A DNA stretch of 64,000 bases from Lithospermum erythrorhizon. Its lineage: Eukaryota > Streptophyta > Magnoliopsida > Boraginales > Boraginaceae. Of this stretch, positions 46,761 to 58,679 are shown in pieces. The translations under genes were made by a program, and so were the position numbers. The notes under the pieces were generated by a model. That model worked only from the letters and a program-made list of their open reading frames with translations. It did not search any database and was not told the origin of the DNA. The DNA lies in the NCBI GenBank assembly GCA_019722365.1, contig JADFUC010000991.1, positions 186,001 to 250,000 on the forward strand. Reading direction: 5' to 3'. Each line of letters begins with the position of its first letter. Within the stretch, counting starts at the first letter, position 1.

Positions 46761-48539
46761 ATTTTGGTATCGAACTGGGTTTATGTTTTTTGGTGTCTTT
46801 GTGTGGTTATGTGCTGGGTTTCGGGGTTGTGAGTGTGTTGTTGTAGGTAGTTTACGTGGTTTTGAGTCCATTTCTTTTCTAGAATACGTTATTTGGTGAG
46901 GGGACGCCACTAGAAGATTTCGTTGACTCGCGTATGGTCTTACGAGACTACCTTGAATTTTGTGTTCTTGTGGTGTTAATTGATCGAGATGTGGTATACT
47001 ATGAGATGTGTGAACTAATTATGTTAATATGACGTACGTTGAGCTATATGTATATATTGAATCTTTATTATAATATGGAATCGTACGATGGGTCGTTATA
47101 TATCTATGATGGGTTTATATTGATAAAAGGCGTATTTATAGTTTAGAATATGATGTATGATATCTGAAATATTATGAGATATTGGGGTGAAGTATATATT
47201 TTGGGAGAGTGTCTTAAAAGTTGATGTGGTGGTAGATGGATAATGAGATTTTATGGCGGGAGGTAATTAAGGATAAGTTGTGATAATTAATATACGATAT
47301 ACTCGGTGCCAGAAATTGTAAAAGAATATCGATGGGTTTATAAGTAAGATTCTGCTTGGTTAAATAAGATGTGTGATTATAAGGAAATGTGAAACGTGGG
47401 TTTGATCAGAAATGGTAAGTAAGTCAGGGTGGATACAAATCGAGGCTGAATAAGAAAAGAGTTTTGAGTTCATCCGTTAATAATGTTTAAATAAGAGTTG
47501 GTGGTTGAGTGGAGTTTATCTTTTGTGATAAGTAATGATTATTCTTGAGAATTTACGGAAGAGACAGATTTATATCGGGAAGTTATTGAAAGGGGTTCCC
47601 TAGTGTGGAATTTGAAGTTGTTGATAAGTTGGTGCAATTGGGTGAACTTAAGGGGTAGTAAAGTTAGTTGAGGAGGATTTGGGTGCATTAACTTATGAGA
47701 TTTAATATTTGATCGTGGTGTAAGATGTTGATCTTTAAAACAATTAAGAATTTCTCTTGTATACTTGGAGTAATTGGGGATAAATAATCTTTCTGCGTTA
47801 TGCATTTGTGGAATATGGACGTGAGGATAGGGAAGGAGTAAGTCAGCGTTGTAATAAGATGAAAATGGAAGTTTAATCTCGGTGAATGATAAAGAGATTG
47901 AGATTGGGTTGAGGTGGAATATTTAGGTGATGAGTTGATAATGCATTTAGTAGTACGGAAAGAGAATACATGCTGCTGAATAATGAGCTCGTAGTGGATA
48001 AATGGACTTATAATAGTGGAGAATTAAACAAAGAGGACTTATGGAGTTATAAACTACGTGTGGGAGCTTAGAGATTGATAATGTTGATTGTGGTTGGAAG
48101 GAGTTGAATAGAAGTTTATTAAAGGATTCACGATTGGGGGTATTATGAGGAAGGGTAGCGAATAGGCCGTGATTAAATTAGGGTGTGAAGTGTTAGCAAA
48201 TTTGCATGTTGAATAAACCATAACATTTATTGAGGTATAAAAGTCATGAGGACGTAAATCATGATTAATATGGGTTGTGGATTCGAGAGTGAATTTGTTA
48301 ACAAGCGTGTGTTAGTGAAATTTGGTGTTGTGTTTGCGAGTCTTGGTAGTATGGGATTGGCAATAATTTGAGGTGATAAAAAGGTGTAGTACTTGAGTTA
48401 GGGGTGGTAAAATGTGGATGAATGCAAAAATAAAGGTATTACGATATTAGATAATAAGAAGTATTGAAGGGGGAGAGTTGTGGCAACAAGGCGAGTTTTG
48501 AGTAAATTTCGAGGACGAAATTTTATAAGGTGGGTAGAT
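46761..48539 (+). mobile_element. LARD internal region 2, non-coding
   Basis: 1,779 bp, no gag or pol. It begins with the primer site and ends with the same purine tract as internal region 1. Similar to region 1 over its whole length, with scattered small indels. Confidence 0.82.
46765..46775 (+). other. LARD primer-binding site
   Basis: TGGTATCGAAC four bases after the LTR2 end, close to the initiator-Met tRNA site TGGTATCAGAGC. The equivalent in internal region 1 is more degenerate. Confidence 0.72.
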
Positions 48540-50840
48540 TGTAATAACCCGTTCCGTACTAATATTCTTTGTAATAGTATATAAAAATTTCAGTTGAATA
48601 CTTGAAAATACAGCGAATCGGTCGGTTGGTAGTACATTTGGTATTGAGAATTTTTAAAGTTGTAGTCGGATGGTAATGATATTAGTCGAGATTGGTAATA
48701 TAAATGTTAATGTTTTGAAGTTGGTTGTCGAGATAAGTTAAAGCGAAGTATCGATTGAATTCTTGATCGGGGTTTCACATAAAACTATTGGGCCAACCCG
48801 TTAACCCGCTGACAAGGCGAAAAAAGAGAACCAATCTGCTTTCTTAACTACTTTCGGCAGGGCTGGCTTGACACTCCCTCTCGTTGTTTTCTTCTTGATT
48901 TCTCTTCCACCTTTCAAAGCTTTTGACCTCAAATTTCTTGGAGAGTTTCTCCTCGTAAATCCTCTTGATTTAAAGGTAAAAAGGTCGGATGCTTTTTGAG
49001 TATTTTGTGAGTTCGATTGAGGAGTTGACTTTTTTGTATTTTAATTTTATTGCTCTGATCGATTAAGTGGGCTCTAAATTAGTTGTTCTTGAGTTGAAGT
49101 TAAGCTTTTGGATGAGTAATTCGTGGTGTTTTAGGGACGTTGACTTTTTGGGGATTTAGTTGACTTCGGCTTTTGTGGGTTATTATTGCTTATAATTATT
49201 ATCTAGGCTTAGATTATAGTATAGGAGATGATAATAATGCGATTTTTTAGTATAAAAGTGCTGGTATAGTTAAGGAGTTGACTTTTAGGTTGATTTTGGG
49301 TTGACTTTTAAAATATTGTTGAGGTATAAAATATGTAATTGGACCTTTATTGTGATTGTTTGAGGTGGAAATTATGATTTATAAGTTGTTGGAGAGATAT
49401 ATGTTGAAATTAGTTTTATTAGATTTTGAGTATAGTAAACGGGCTTTTTGGGATTTTAGGGTTATTTAGAAATGGGTTTGATTAGTTGGAAAAGTTGACC
49501 TATTTGGGTGATTGAAATTGGTTGAAAATGTTAGTATTTTTGGTTAAGGTGTTGTCGATTTTACAGGATTTAGTCGGGGATAGTTGGTCGTCAATTTAAT
49601 TGTCATTGAAACATAATTAGTAATCTATATACTTAAGTTGTCAATTTGTAACTAAAATGGATTGAAAAGTCAGGAATTGAATTAAGATAAGGGTTAAAAT
49701 TGTGAGTAGTAATTATATTTTCGGCGTTTTGATTGGAAAGGAGCGATAAGGAAAGGCATAGTTTCTTTGTGCTAACTTGAGTGAGTACTTATCTCACGGG
49801 TGCTACATGCGATACTTGCTTTAAATTGTGAAACATGTCATTATAGTACATGATTATGAGAATAGTATACTTGTCATTGTTGTATGATTATGTGATTCAT
49901 TTTGTGCCGTGACCTTGATTATGTGTGATTGTATTTACATTTGCGTTGAAGATTTGCTTGAAATTAAGGCCAATGACTTGAACTCCCGACTTACGTTTCT
50001 TGTATTGGCGTTGTCGGCATTTACATGTTCCGTGGCACTTGTCGGCATACGTAATTTAAGTGGCACTAGCATGATTAGTTGATTTTTACGTTTGTGAGAT
50101 GTTTTAGGCATGCTTTGATCTTTGTTTGGGAATTGGTGAAGTTGAAGTTGTTGGGAGGTGTTTGGTTTAAAGGTTATCTCGTTACTTTGGGGTGACTTGG
50201 TATTAGGATATGATCCACATGAGGTTAAGGATGATGATTAGGGGTTAGGTGAGCTACTCCTTCGCTGTAGGATATATGTGGATTTGTCGGTGTTGTCGGA
50301 AAGCCATTAAGGAAAAGATTTATCTTATTAGGAGCATATATGCTCTTGAGGTGGATGAGTCGTTAAATGGAGTTAGGGTCTTGAATTATCCTTGTTTGTA
50401 TGAGTGGTAGGTTAACTTTTGTGATGGCCTTGTATTCAAGCTGAGTTTTTTAGGCGACTCCTGTTCCACATGGGCGGGCGTTTATGACTAGGTTGTTGGG
50501 ATGACCCCGAGATGCATTGGCCGAGTAAACTGCGTACCTGCCAGCGAGAGGTGGCGAGGTGAAAAGGCAAGTCCTCAACGGTCATACTTTTATCTTAACG
50601 TTTTGTTGTACTTAATAATTATTGTTGTCTCGAGCTGTAAAACCCGTTGTTTGATGTTGTATTTATATTATTACTTTTCAATTGTTGTAGTGTTGGTTAG
50701 TTCACTCGATGGAAGAGTTGTATTATTTTTATTATCATGTTAAATGAAGTCATTTTTATCGTTATCCATCATTGGTGACGCTGATTATTCGGTGATAGCG
50801 GTTACCCGACCTCGGGGAGCCAGGGGCGAATCGTTCTGAG
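48540..50840 (+). repeat. LARD LTR3, internally deleted
   Basis: Starts TGTAATAACCCGTTCCGTAC right after the purine tract and follows LTR1 up to the beginning of the hairpin array. At about 50298 it jumps to the sequence GGAAAGCCATTAAGG, which corresponds to LTR1 at about 35486. About 1.77 kb, including the whole array, is missing. The 3' end is decayed: CGACCTCGGGGAGC is present but GTCGTTACA is not intact, so the border is approximate. Confidence 0.8.
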
Positions 50841-51458
50841 TTACTTTGGGTATTATTTGAGAGCGTTTTTGGGTATTGTTGAAATTATGACTGGTTTTGA
50901 AATGTGCTGGCATATTTATTTTTTTAAAAATTTACCGTCATAGCGTCGATTACAGCCGATTATCGTGGACTTTAAACATTTTATTCGGATATTAGCATTA
51001 GTCGAATTCGGGCTTCAAAATAATTTATCCAAGTCTTGGGGTCGGTATTAAATAAATAAAAAATGAATTAAATAAAAAACTCAATGTTAGTGTGGCGTCG
51101 GTTTAAAATAAATTTAAAATAAATTAAAATATCGTAACGTCGAATTGGCGTCTGTAATAAATAAATAAAAATTAAATTTAAATATTAAATAGGATTGGTT
51201 TTAAATTAATCAAAAATAAGCGAGATGGGTCGGTTTAGCGTTGGTGTGAACCCAAGCAGACAAGTGATTACAGCATTAGTCTCGGTGTAACGTCAAGATT
51301 TAAGTGGCGTCGAAAGTATGCGTCGGAGATATCTTTGACGCTTGGGCCGATTTGGAATGACCAAATCGTCGAATTCGAACTTTTATCGATATCCGGGCGT
51401 CACATTGCCTGATGCAGGTAGTGCAATGATTCTATTGAAAAATATAACTCTGTAGTTA
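50841..51458. other. LTR-like fragment of another gypsy family
   Basis: AT-rich sequence with repeated AATAAATAAA and GGCGTCGG words, reaching CCGGGCGTCACA at 51393-51404. GGGCGTCACA is a common plant gypsy LTR end. The matching start TGTGACGCCC was not found, so this is at most a fragment. Confidence 0.35.
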
Positions 51459-51473
51459 TACTCCCTCCATTCC
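51459..51473 (+). repeat. Stowaway-like MITE terminus, single end
   Basis: TACTCCCTCCATTCC resembles the Stowaway terminal repeat. No convincing inverted partner downstream. A TACGGAGTG at about 52114 is only weakly related. Confidence 0.35.
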
Positions 51474-51781
51474 AAGATTGTTTAAGTTTTTAAAAAATTA
51501 AAAGCCATGATTAAAAAGGGGAGATTTACTTGTGAAAATCTAGATAAAAATTGATCAAATAAGATAAGTTATGAAAATTGAAAAGAAAATGTGAAAGTGA
51601 ACAATTTTTATGGGATAATAATAAATGTACATACATTATATTATTCAATAGCAAGTCATATATAATAGATCACTACTTGTGCTAGTGATAATAGTTTTGG
51701 TTGTGCTAGAGACGATAGTTTTAGCTCAGTTGCAGGATAAGCATGACCATGTAAAAAAAAAAAAAATGAAATAACTAAAGC

Positions 51782-52048
51782 TCATTTTTGAAAGCCTACG
51801 ACTTTAGTCACCGATGACGGAGGAGGATAAGCAGGGATGTGCCCACCAGGCTGGGGCTTGCCACGGCGAAGTGCCGAAGCATTGGGTAGCAGCTCCTTTA
51901 GGAGCGACACAGCCAAATGCGGGAAGCTGCTTGGGGATTGACAGGTATGTGAGGCCTTCTTCATGTGATCGTGTCTAGTTGGGATGTCTTGTGGACAAGC
52001 ATGACCAAATTGATTTCCCTGGACAATGCCTAAATTCCTGTGGTCCAT
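51782..52048 (-). other. Unidentified 88-residue ORF
   Basis: Stands out by being GC-richer than the surrounding AT-rich DNA. The C-terminal part has LLPNASALRRGKPQPGG and PAYPPPSS. No domain recognised and no splice context is convincing. It could be a captured gene fragment or exon remnant. Confidence 0.25.
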
Positions 52049-52385
52049 TAGGCCGCCGCTTTACTTGCATATTATATTCGGATTTATCCAAGTAGAATTA
52101 AATAAAAAACAAATACGGAGTGAATAATAGGCAACATAAATTACATTCTTTTTTGAGATTCTATTTCTGCGTCCTCAAACACTCATTATAGCTAAAATAA
52201 GAGTGCAAAAAATTCAATATGGAAAAAATACATACTCCATTATTGCAGTATCACCTATAGCAATCATGTACGTGTGTTTAAATATATAATTTTATGATTA
52301 AATATAAGATGGGCCAGAAAAACACATTACATCCATATTGATACGCCATATTTTTTAAGTCAAGATTATCTTGGGCTGGGCTGAG

Positions 52386-53100
52386 TTAATGGGAGAATCA
52401 AATATGAATTTGGTTCTGGCATCTAGTCTGCTTGATTTGAAATACTCATTAGCGGTATGACTTTGTTGTACACTTAGGCTTAGAATCTACGAATGTCTTT
52501 CCACTAGCGAGTGATGGATCTCAGGTAGATTCATTGTTAGGCTCAGCGTGGTCGGAGAATTTGTCATGGCTTATTTCAAATCTTAAGTTAGTAGCGATTC
52601 AAAGAGAGTAAAAAGTACTAAGAGATGAAATTTTTTATTACCTCAAATAGTGAAATAGTAGCGGTATTTATAGGCGTAGTACAAGACATATGCGGGCTTA
52701 AGGCGAGTGTCGTGTGTGTGTGACCGTGACAATTTGGAGTCAGTCACAACCGGTACCGTTCAGCCGTGTGTGGGATGGAATGACCAGATCAAGTACTGGT
52801 TACTTATATAAATATGTATCTAGTCATTTCCACTTGGTCGTTTTATTTTTAACCTATATCGATTGTCCACTTTATTTAACTGTATAATCTACATTCTCAC
52901 GGTTTAAGAGTAGATAAACAAGGAATAAGTTCTATCTTTACTGATAGATTGAATCAATCCTTGTATGATGAACGTGTTTATGTGAGGAAGTAATCACTTG
53001 CGGGGAGTATGAAGTCTAGCACAAAGCTCGAGTGCCCATGATCGCCCTCTACTTAACTATACGGTGATGAGACATCCTCATCCCCGAATTCCCCTATTCC
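52386..53100 (-). repeat. 3' LTR-like copy plus a gag-start segment
   Basis: Similar in direct orientation to 62109-62900. It shares GAGTTAATGGG, GCGGTATGACTT, AGCGAGTGATGGATCTC, AAGTTAGTAGCGATTCAAAG and CATATAAATATG-like words. A TATA box on the minus strand at 52665-52672 sits inside both copies. The part below about 52600 corresponds to the start of gag in the other copy, so this is more than a simple 3' LTR. Confidence 0.65.
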
Positions 53101-53172
53101 TCAAGTGACGGTTGGAGATAAAGTGGTCTCGAAAATCGCGCCGGATAATGATGTTGTCAGGACTTCCGCTCC

Positions 53173-53180
53173 TATAAAAG
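53173..53180 (+). promoter_or_regulatory. TATA box for the antisense ORF
   Basis: CCTATAAAAGG followed by a pyrimidine-rich leader (53186-53300), opposite in direction to the retrotransposon. It fits an independent promoter for the plus-strand ORF. Confidence 0.5.
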
Positions 53181-53699
53181 GTATTTTCCTCTTTTATTTT
53201 GTACTTTCTTCTTCTCTAACCTTTCCTAAATACTCTCTTCAAGTTCTGACCTTCTCGATTATCTAACGCCCAGGTTTTCCAGATTTGTCTTTTCTCGATC
53301 TTGAATTTCTACCCTCTTCCGTCCCTCGTATTGGTATGTTACCCATGTCATTGATTCTTCATGACTTTCAGTTACTGCAGTCTTTGGCCTTGTAGCAATA
53401 TGAGGCGGTTTACATGATGTTCTTATGGGTTTCTGGGTTATTTTGGGGTTTTGGATATTATTTTACTTCTTAGTTGCATGTGTAGTGTAGATTTTATATA
53501 TAGTGATTCTGGTTTTAGCTGGTAACCGGGAACTTAATCTTAGGATCAACCTTGAAATTGATTTATGGGGTTATTTTAAGGTTGAAGATGACGACTGAGG
53601 TTTTAACTGAGTTATGTTTCATGGAAGCAGGACTTCGATTCTTGACTCATTTAGTGGGTGTCTGACCTTTTGATTTTTGGGGGGAAATTGACATTTTGA

Positions 53700-56240
53700 C
53701 TTACTTTGTTATTTTCTGGGTTTGGCCCATCGTGTTGTAAATATTTGATCCATTTTTTTGTAGAGCCATACTTGAATTGTCTCGATCCTCCGAAAATCAA
53801 ATGGATAACTATGAGTTGCGTCCTGACAGGCCCAAAATATAGGGGCTTTCAATTTGGCGGGGTGTCCATATTGCAGTTATTGAACAAGCGATTCGAGGTA
53901 CCTCTCAGCCACTCAATTTCCAAGCCCAACCCAAGCGCTTGAGGACCTATTCAGTCGGCCACTATTACCGCGGCTGAAAGAGCTGAGGCGTCATATCAAG
54001 GGATTATGGCTTCGTTACTTCATAAGAAGTCATTTGTCTTCCGTATAACGTTGGATTAATTAGTGGTTTTAACCTATTTATTTTTCCTTACTCTCGATAA
54101 AGTAGACAATCGCCTTCCTCTTCCCAGTGATCAAGTTATCTTCAGCGTAGAAGCGAGGTTCTACGGATCGACTTGACTCACTTGGTATCTGACGGTATAT
54201 GTGGGGTCATTTTCTTATGGCATCACGACTCCGCACTACTACTTTAAAATAATCTATAACAATAAATAGAGCCCACAGTCGGTTGAATTCCATAGGAGGT
54301 TGGCTGAATGTGACCATTTTTGAGGTCGTATGTAGAATTTCTGGGGTTGAACCATCAGTTTTTGTTTTATTTCATGAAGATTTTCAAACCACCTTTCGGG
54401 CTCAAATGCATGTAGAAATATCTCTTAGCTTCCAGAGCGTCCAAATAGGGGTTCACGATGGCAATTTTCAAAAATGGTTTTTTCGTGGGGGTATAGGCGG
54501 TTGTGCATCCATACGGACCGCAAGGATGAAACAGGATCTGCCACTACTTGTCTTGAGGAATATTAGGGCGGTTGAGAAGATGCGTGCCGTTCTTCCCCAA
54601 GAAACAGAGAACACTCACAGATTGCCTTGGTATGCATTTGTCGATGAGGCCATGTTGGTGTTAGCGGGTCTTGTTTACGATAAGGAATTTGACCCTGAAG
54701 CTAAGGATGATCCTCCGACTTGGGGTACTAACGTTTACCTTTTCTTTATTAATTCAACTATTTTCTACCTTTAACATTATTTACGCATTTGTTTACTTAA
54801 ATGGTAGTGATTATACCTCAAGTGAGTCAAATGGAGAAAATTCGAGCTTTTGGCCGAAATATTGGAGATAGACGCTTCGTGCTAGAGCCGTGTTTAAAAT
54901 CAAGTCAAAAAGGCGAAGCCAGAGAGTATATGGTCACCGGACTTTGTGCTGCTACCTCTTTCCTCACTGCTTCTTTGTCCGGTCCCTCGGTAGACCCATT
55001 GGCGGATAGCAAGTGATATCCCCGCACCAACTCCCGTCCTTGAGAGAAAACCAAGAAAGCCGTTCCTTCCAAGAAATATTCTAAAGTCGGCTTAGATTTA
55101 CTCAAGGGGAAGAGGGCCCATTCTCGAGAGGTCGGTTCTACCGAGTGGGTGGGTCGGTGGTTCCCAGGTGATCCCCCGAGCCATAGGTGGTTGATGTAGC
55201 CTTTTCAATATTTGTCAACCCCGAGGAGGCCGAGTCCACGAGTCATTGGAGATTCCTCTTGGTCGTCTACCATTGTGAGAGGCGTTAAATGCCCTTTCAC
55301 AAAGGCTCCGTCGACCTGTGGCGCCACATCCGGCGACTCTGAAAGAGGAAGTTCGTCATAGAGATGGAAAGCGCCCGATATTTGCATATGATGAGAAATA
55401 TTTAGAGACTCCCTTTCAAATTCTTAACCTAGAGGTCTCCGTCAACTCTCCTTGGCATGCTCGGAAATTTCATTACCACCTTACTCGGCCTCTTTTCTCC
55501 AAGAAAGTGGCGGCTCAATACAAGCCTCTTAGAGATCCCTATGCAACTCTGGCTCAATCTATGAAGCATATAGTTCAGGTTAGTTCGTCAATGTTTTCGT
55601 ATATCCTTCGATTAATGCCTTTCCTCAATCAATCTTACATTTATCTATCTTTTAATTTGCATGTCGTAAATGGTGCTCATGTTTTGGCGAGACGCACTGA
55701 CCACTTGGCTCGAGTGAATAGGGCTCTTGATTATCAAATCAGTGTCGAAAGAAGGCCTTCTCTCACAAGAATGGACTTCTTAAAAGGTTGGACACCGAGC
55801 GAACTAAACTTAAGAATGAGTTGGAGGCCTTGAACACAACTGTTGAGGAGCACGCCAAAAGGGTAGAGGACTTATCTGTCGAGTTCGCCAAAGAGAAGGA
55901 AGCTGCATTGGAAGCTGTGAAGTCTTGGAACCCTGAGAGGGCTAATCTGATCTCCGAAAGGGATGCCTAGCATGCCTGCTGCAAGGAGCTAGAGCAAGCC
56001 AGGGTTCCTAAAGACTTGAGGGAAACTGAGGCCCTTAATCGAGCTAAGAAGGAGAGAGATGCAGCCTGGCATCTATTGCGCCTCAAAAGATTAGGGAGTT
56101 TGTGAACAGCTCCAACTATGCTTCCAAGATTCGCAACGAATGTGTCGCCTATTTTGCCACACTTGCTCTTGATCATAAGGACAGGTTTCCTGATCTCATC
56201 ACACCTTTCAACAAAGAAAAAGCTGGGGAAACCTAACTGG
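53700..56240 (+). pseudogene. Additional ORF antisense to the Tat-like element (PF04195-like plus coiled coil)
   Basis: Plus-strand coding pieces are separated by stretches that look like introns (for example 54735-54827, and one near 55580-55665). The first domain contains FEVVCRISGVEPSVFVLFHE (about 54313-54372) and GVHDGNFQKWFF (about 54450-54486), then LPWYAFVDEA. It resembles the 'putative gypsy type transposon' domain found in plant retroelement ORFs. The C-terminal part (55788-56240) is a coiled coil (KLKNELEALNTTVEEHAKRV) followed by a conserved tail with ASKIRNECVAYFATLA. Extra ORFs on the strand opposite to gag-pol, between pol and the 3' LTR, are known for Tat-lineage elements such as Grande and Retand. 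Function unknown; frames are broken here. Confidence 0.68.
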
Positions 56241-56980
56241 TATGACGATCTTACCATCGGGGAAGCCTCGACTCATGTGTATTGGGGAAAACGGTGAAAG
56301 TGTGGTTGGGGCGGGCACTAAGCCCGTCTTTGCCTGCTATTTTATCTTTTAACTCGACGTAGAAAAAAACAATATTTTTATTCATGTTTCAAATGACAAT
56401 CTTTCCTTTCGTTTTCTTTTTACTTTACAGTTTTCCATATCTCTTTTCTATGTATGTTCTTGCCCCTTTGTGATAGTTGCTTTATTCTATCAAACGGACT
56501 ATCACAACTTTCAGAATCGCTGCTCTTAGTTTGTGAGTAAACTTTATGCAGCAGTGATTCGCCTAAGTGAAGATTATGCTTTTATATGGATTTCCTTAGT
56601 TTAAAGGATTTTCTTAAGGAGAAAAATTCAATTAGTAATGTTCATCTATGAAGTTACCTACTGGTAGCGGTTTGTGGGTGGATATTAGCGGTAGTGAATA
56701 GTTCACTTATTATCCACTCTACAAGGGGTAGGATTCGCCTACGTGAATATTACCTCGAGTGATCGCGACACCTTCTTCTTCAGCGGTCTATGTATCTACT
56801 GGGCGAATGTTACCTTATTTGGTTATGAATGTTTTATTAAAAAGCATCTTTATGAATAATTATAATCATGTAGATAGTGGTGGATTGAACCGAGCCACAG
56901 GATTTTTTATTCATAATAAAAGGTAGTGGATATAACCGGACCACACGCATACATCATAACCGGGCGGACGTGACCGAACC
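56241..56980. other. Spacer between antisense ORF and integrase 3' end
   Basis: Non-coding on both strands. It should hold the 3' untranslated parts of the two converging genes. No terminator-like motif or repeat was fixed. Confidence 0.5.
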
Positions 56981-58010
56981 ATGCTCGCACATTTAGGTAA
57001 AGTTGACTTACATATTTTGGTCGATTCGAGGCACGCCAGTCCGAGAATCAGACTCCATTCATCCTTTCTAATTCATATGTTCTAGGCCAATATCCTGTAC
57101 GCTGAGTATAGGGCTTATCTTATTTAGGCTCAAATTTTGTTTTTGTCTCTTTTTGGGACGAAAGATCTATAGCCTTAGTACCAAGTCTCCTATTTTGAAT
57201 TGCTTATTTGTCACTAGCCGATTGTCAGCGCGAGCTACTTAGATGCTTATACTTCTACATTTTGTATAAGTCAATCACTTAATTCATCCAATAAAGTTGA
57301 TCATGTAATTCATCCACAAAGTTAAGTCGCCCTTCATTCGTTGGTCATTCCCTCCGTGTCGAATCCCTCGGTCGGGGCGACAGCGGGCAGCCTATCGCCT
57401 ATGGGGAGCACTTCCTCCGAGCCATAACCAGTCGAAAGCGGCTTCTCCTGTGGCATGTGAAGGAGTTGTCCTGAGGGGCCATAGGACCACTGGGAGTTCA
57501 TCAATCCATGCTCCCTTTTTAGACTCGCTCTGAATCATATTATTCTTGACCATTGCACTACGGATAATAAACCGGTGAAAATCGGTGTTCTATATTTTAC
57601 TTGTAGAATTTTTCGAATTCCTCACTTTGCCCATTATCGTAGAGACGAGTATGTGAGACTTAAAGGTGTGATAACATGGTTCCACAAGAATCCCACAATG
57701 TTGTTTACCGCTAGACGTTTTGGGTGCACCAACCCACTCAGCCAAGGCCTACCTCATTACTACTACATACTCGAGGTTCGTTGCCTTCTAAGCAATTAAC
57801 AAGATTGATTCCCCACATAGCTAATGGTATAGGTTTCGGTATTGGAGTCATGGAGGGGGTAGGTTTGTGCTGCACCGATCCCATCCTCTCACATATATCA
57901 CACTTCTTCATAAAATTCATGGCATCCTCACCGCGTAATCTCAAAAGTATCCTGCGCGTGTGATTTTCACAGTGAGTGATCTTCCTCCAATATGGCTCCC
58001 ACACCATCCT
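56981..58010 (-). pseudogene. gypsy integrase, broken
   Basis: On the minus strand the zinc-binding module carries CENH and CDICERMG (about 57890-57960), with H and C residues in the expected order. Core pieces follow, such as a FLWNH-like stretch, and then the C-terminal conserved YGSEEVLPI (about 57410-57440) and a KIGDLVLR-like block. Stops and frameshifts are frequent. The zinc finger reads in one frame, the rest in several. Confidence 0.78.
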
Positions 58011-58070
58011 TGATGTACTTCAGCACGTATCTTGGGGATATCTTCTTGAGAAACACATCTAAGCAGCGGG

Positions 58071-58541
58071 TCATCCCATGATTTTTGTACAGCTCTTCAT
58101 CATACATGTAAAATTGAAACCTGCGATTCTGGATTTTGTGAGCCTTGATGTTATTTCCAGGAGTTGACCATTGACCAAGTATTGAGCTATGGGAGTTCTC
58201 CAATATTCAGGTCCTTCCAACACTGGCAAGGTTATAGCTTCTTCATAGTATGTAGTTGCGAGTCGTGAGAGATAATCCACTTCTTCATTTTGAGCACGAG
58301 GTATGTGTTCAAATACAATCTGTTCAAAGGTTTTTGCCAGTTGGATGGCCCTTGCATGGTATTTAACTAACGGCTCATGTTTAACCCCACAGATGCCTCT
58401 CACTTGGTCCATGATTAATTTGGAATCACCCTTGACCCAAATGCAATTAATTCCCAATGACCTCACTATGGCCAACCCAAACGACCATGACTTTATATTC
58501 TGCCTCATTGTTGGTAGTGGGAAAAGTGAATCGCAGTGCAT
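58071..58541 (-). pseudogene. Second (archaeal-like) RNase H domain
   Basis: A 156-residue frame with WVKGDSKLIMDQVRG, the RNase H aspartate region, and FEHIPRAQNEEVDYLSRLA, the conserved end of the domain. In Tat-lineage gypsy elements an extra RNase H of this type follows the normal RT-RNase H and precedes integrase, as seen here. The N-terminal catalytic part is damaged. Confidence 0.78.
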
Positions 58542-58679
58542 ATTCCATGATTATATTATCAGGGCCGCGAATTAGGATCCCAGCGTTTGAGTTGTGCATT
58601 CAATTACAAAATCCGCTAAGGCTTGGGCTTTAATGCTGGTGCGAGGGACATATGATATGTCGAACTCGCTCAATTCTAT

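Larger units (their letters stand above)
31906..50840 (+). mobile_element. Tandem LARD-like Ty3/gypsy-type array: LTR1-internal1-LTR2-internal2-LTR3
   Basis: Three LTR copies (31906, 37798 and 48540 starts) begin TGTAATAAC. The first two are each followed by an internal segment ending in the same GAGGACGAAATTTTATAAGG and GTGGGTAGA purine tract just before the next LTR start. LTRs of about 4.1 kb, internal regions of 1.79 and 1.78 kb, and no gag or pol fit the LARD class (large non-autonomous LTR derivatives). The FRGRNF-like GAGGACGAAATTT end is typical of chromovirus-type gypsy elements, so such a relative probably supplied the proteins. LTR-internal-LTR-internal-LTR points to unequal recombination between LTRs. 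Confidence 0.85.

Noticed and set aside
46713..46910. Minus-strand ORF spanning the LTR2/internal junction
   Set aside because: It crosses an LTR border and primer site, and the equivalent position in copy 1 does not keep it open.
54905..55387. Minus-strand ORFs in the antisense-ORF region
   Set aside because: Shadows of the plus-strand coding pieces, which carry the recognisable motifs.
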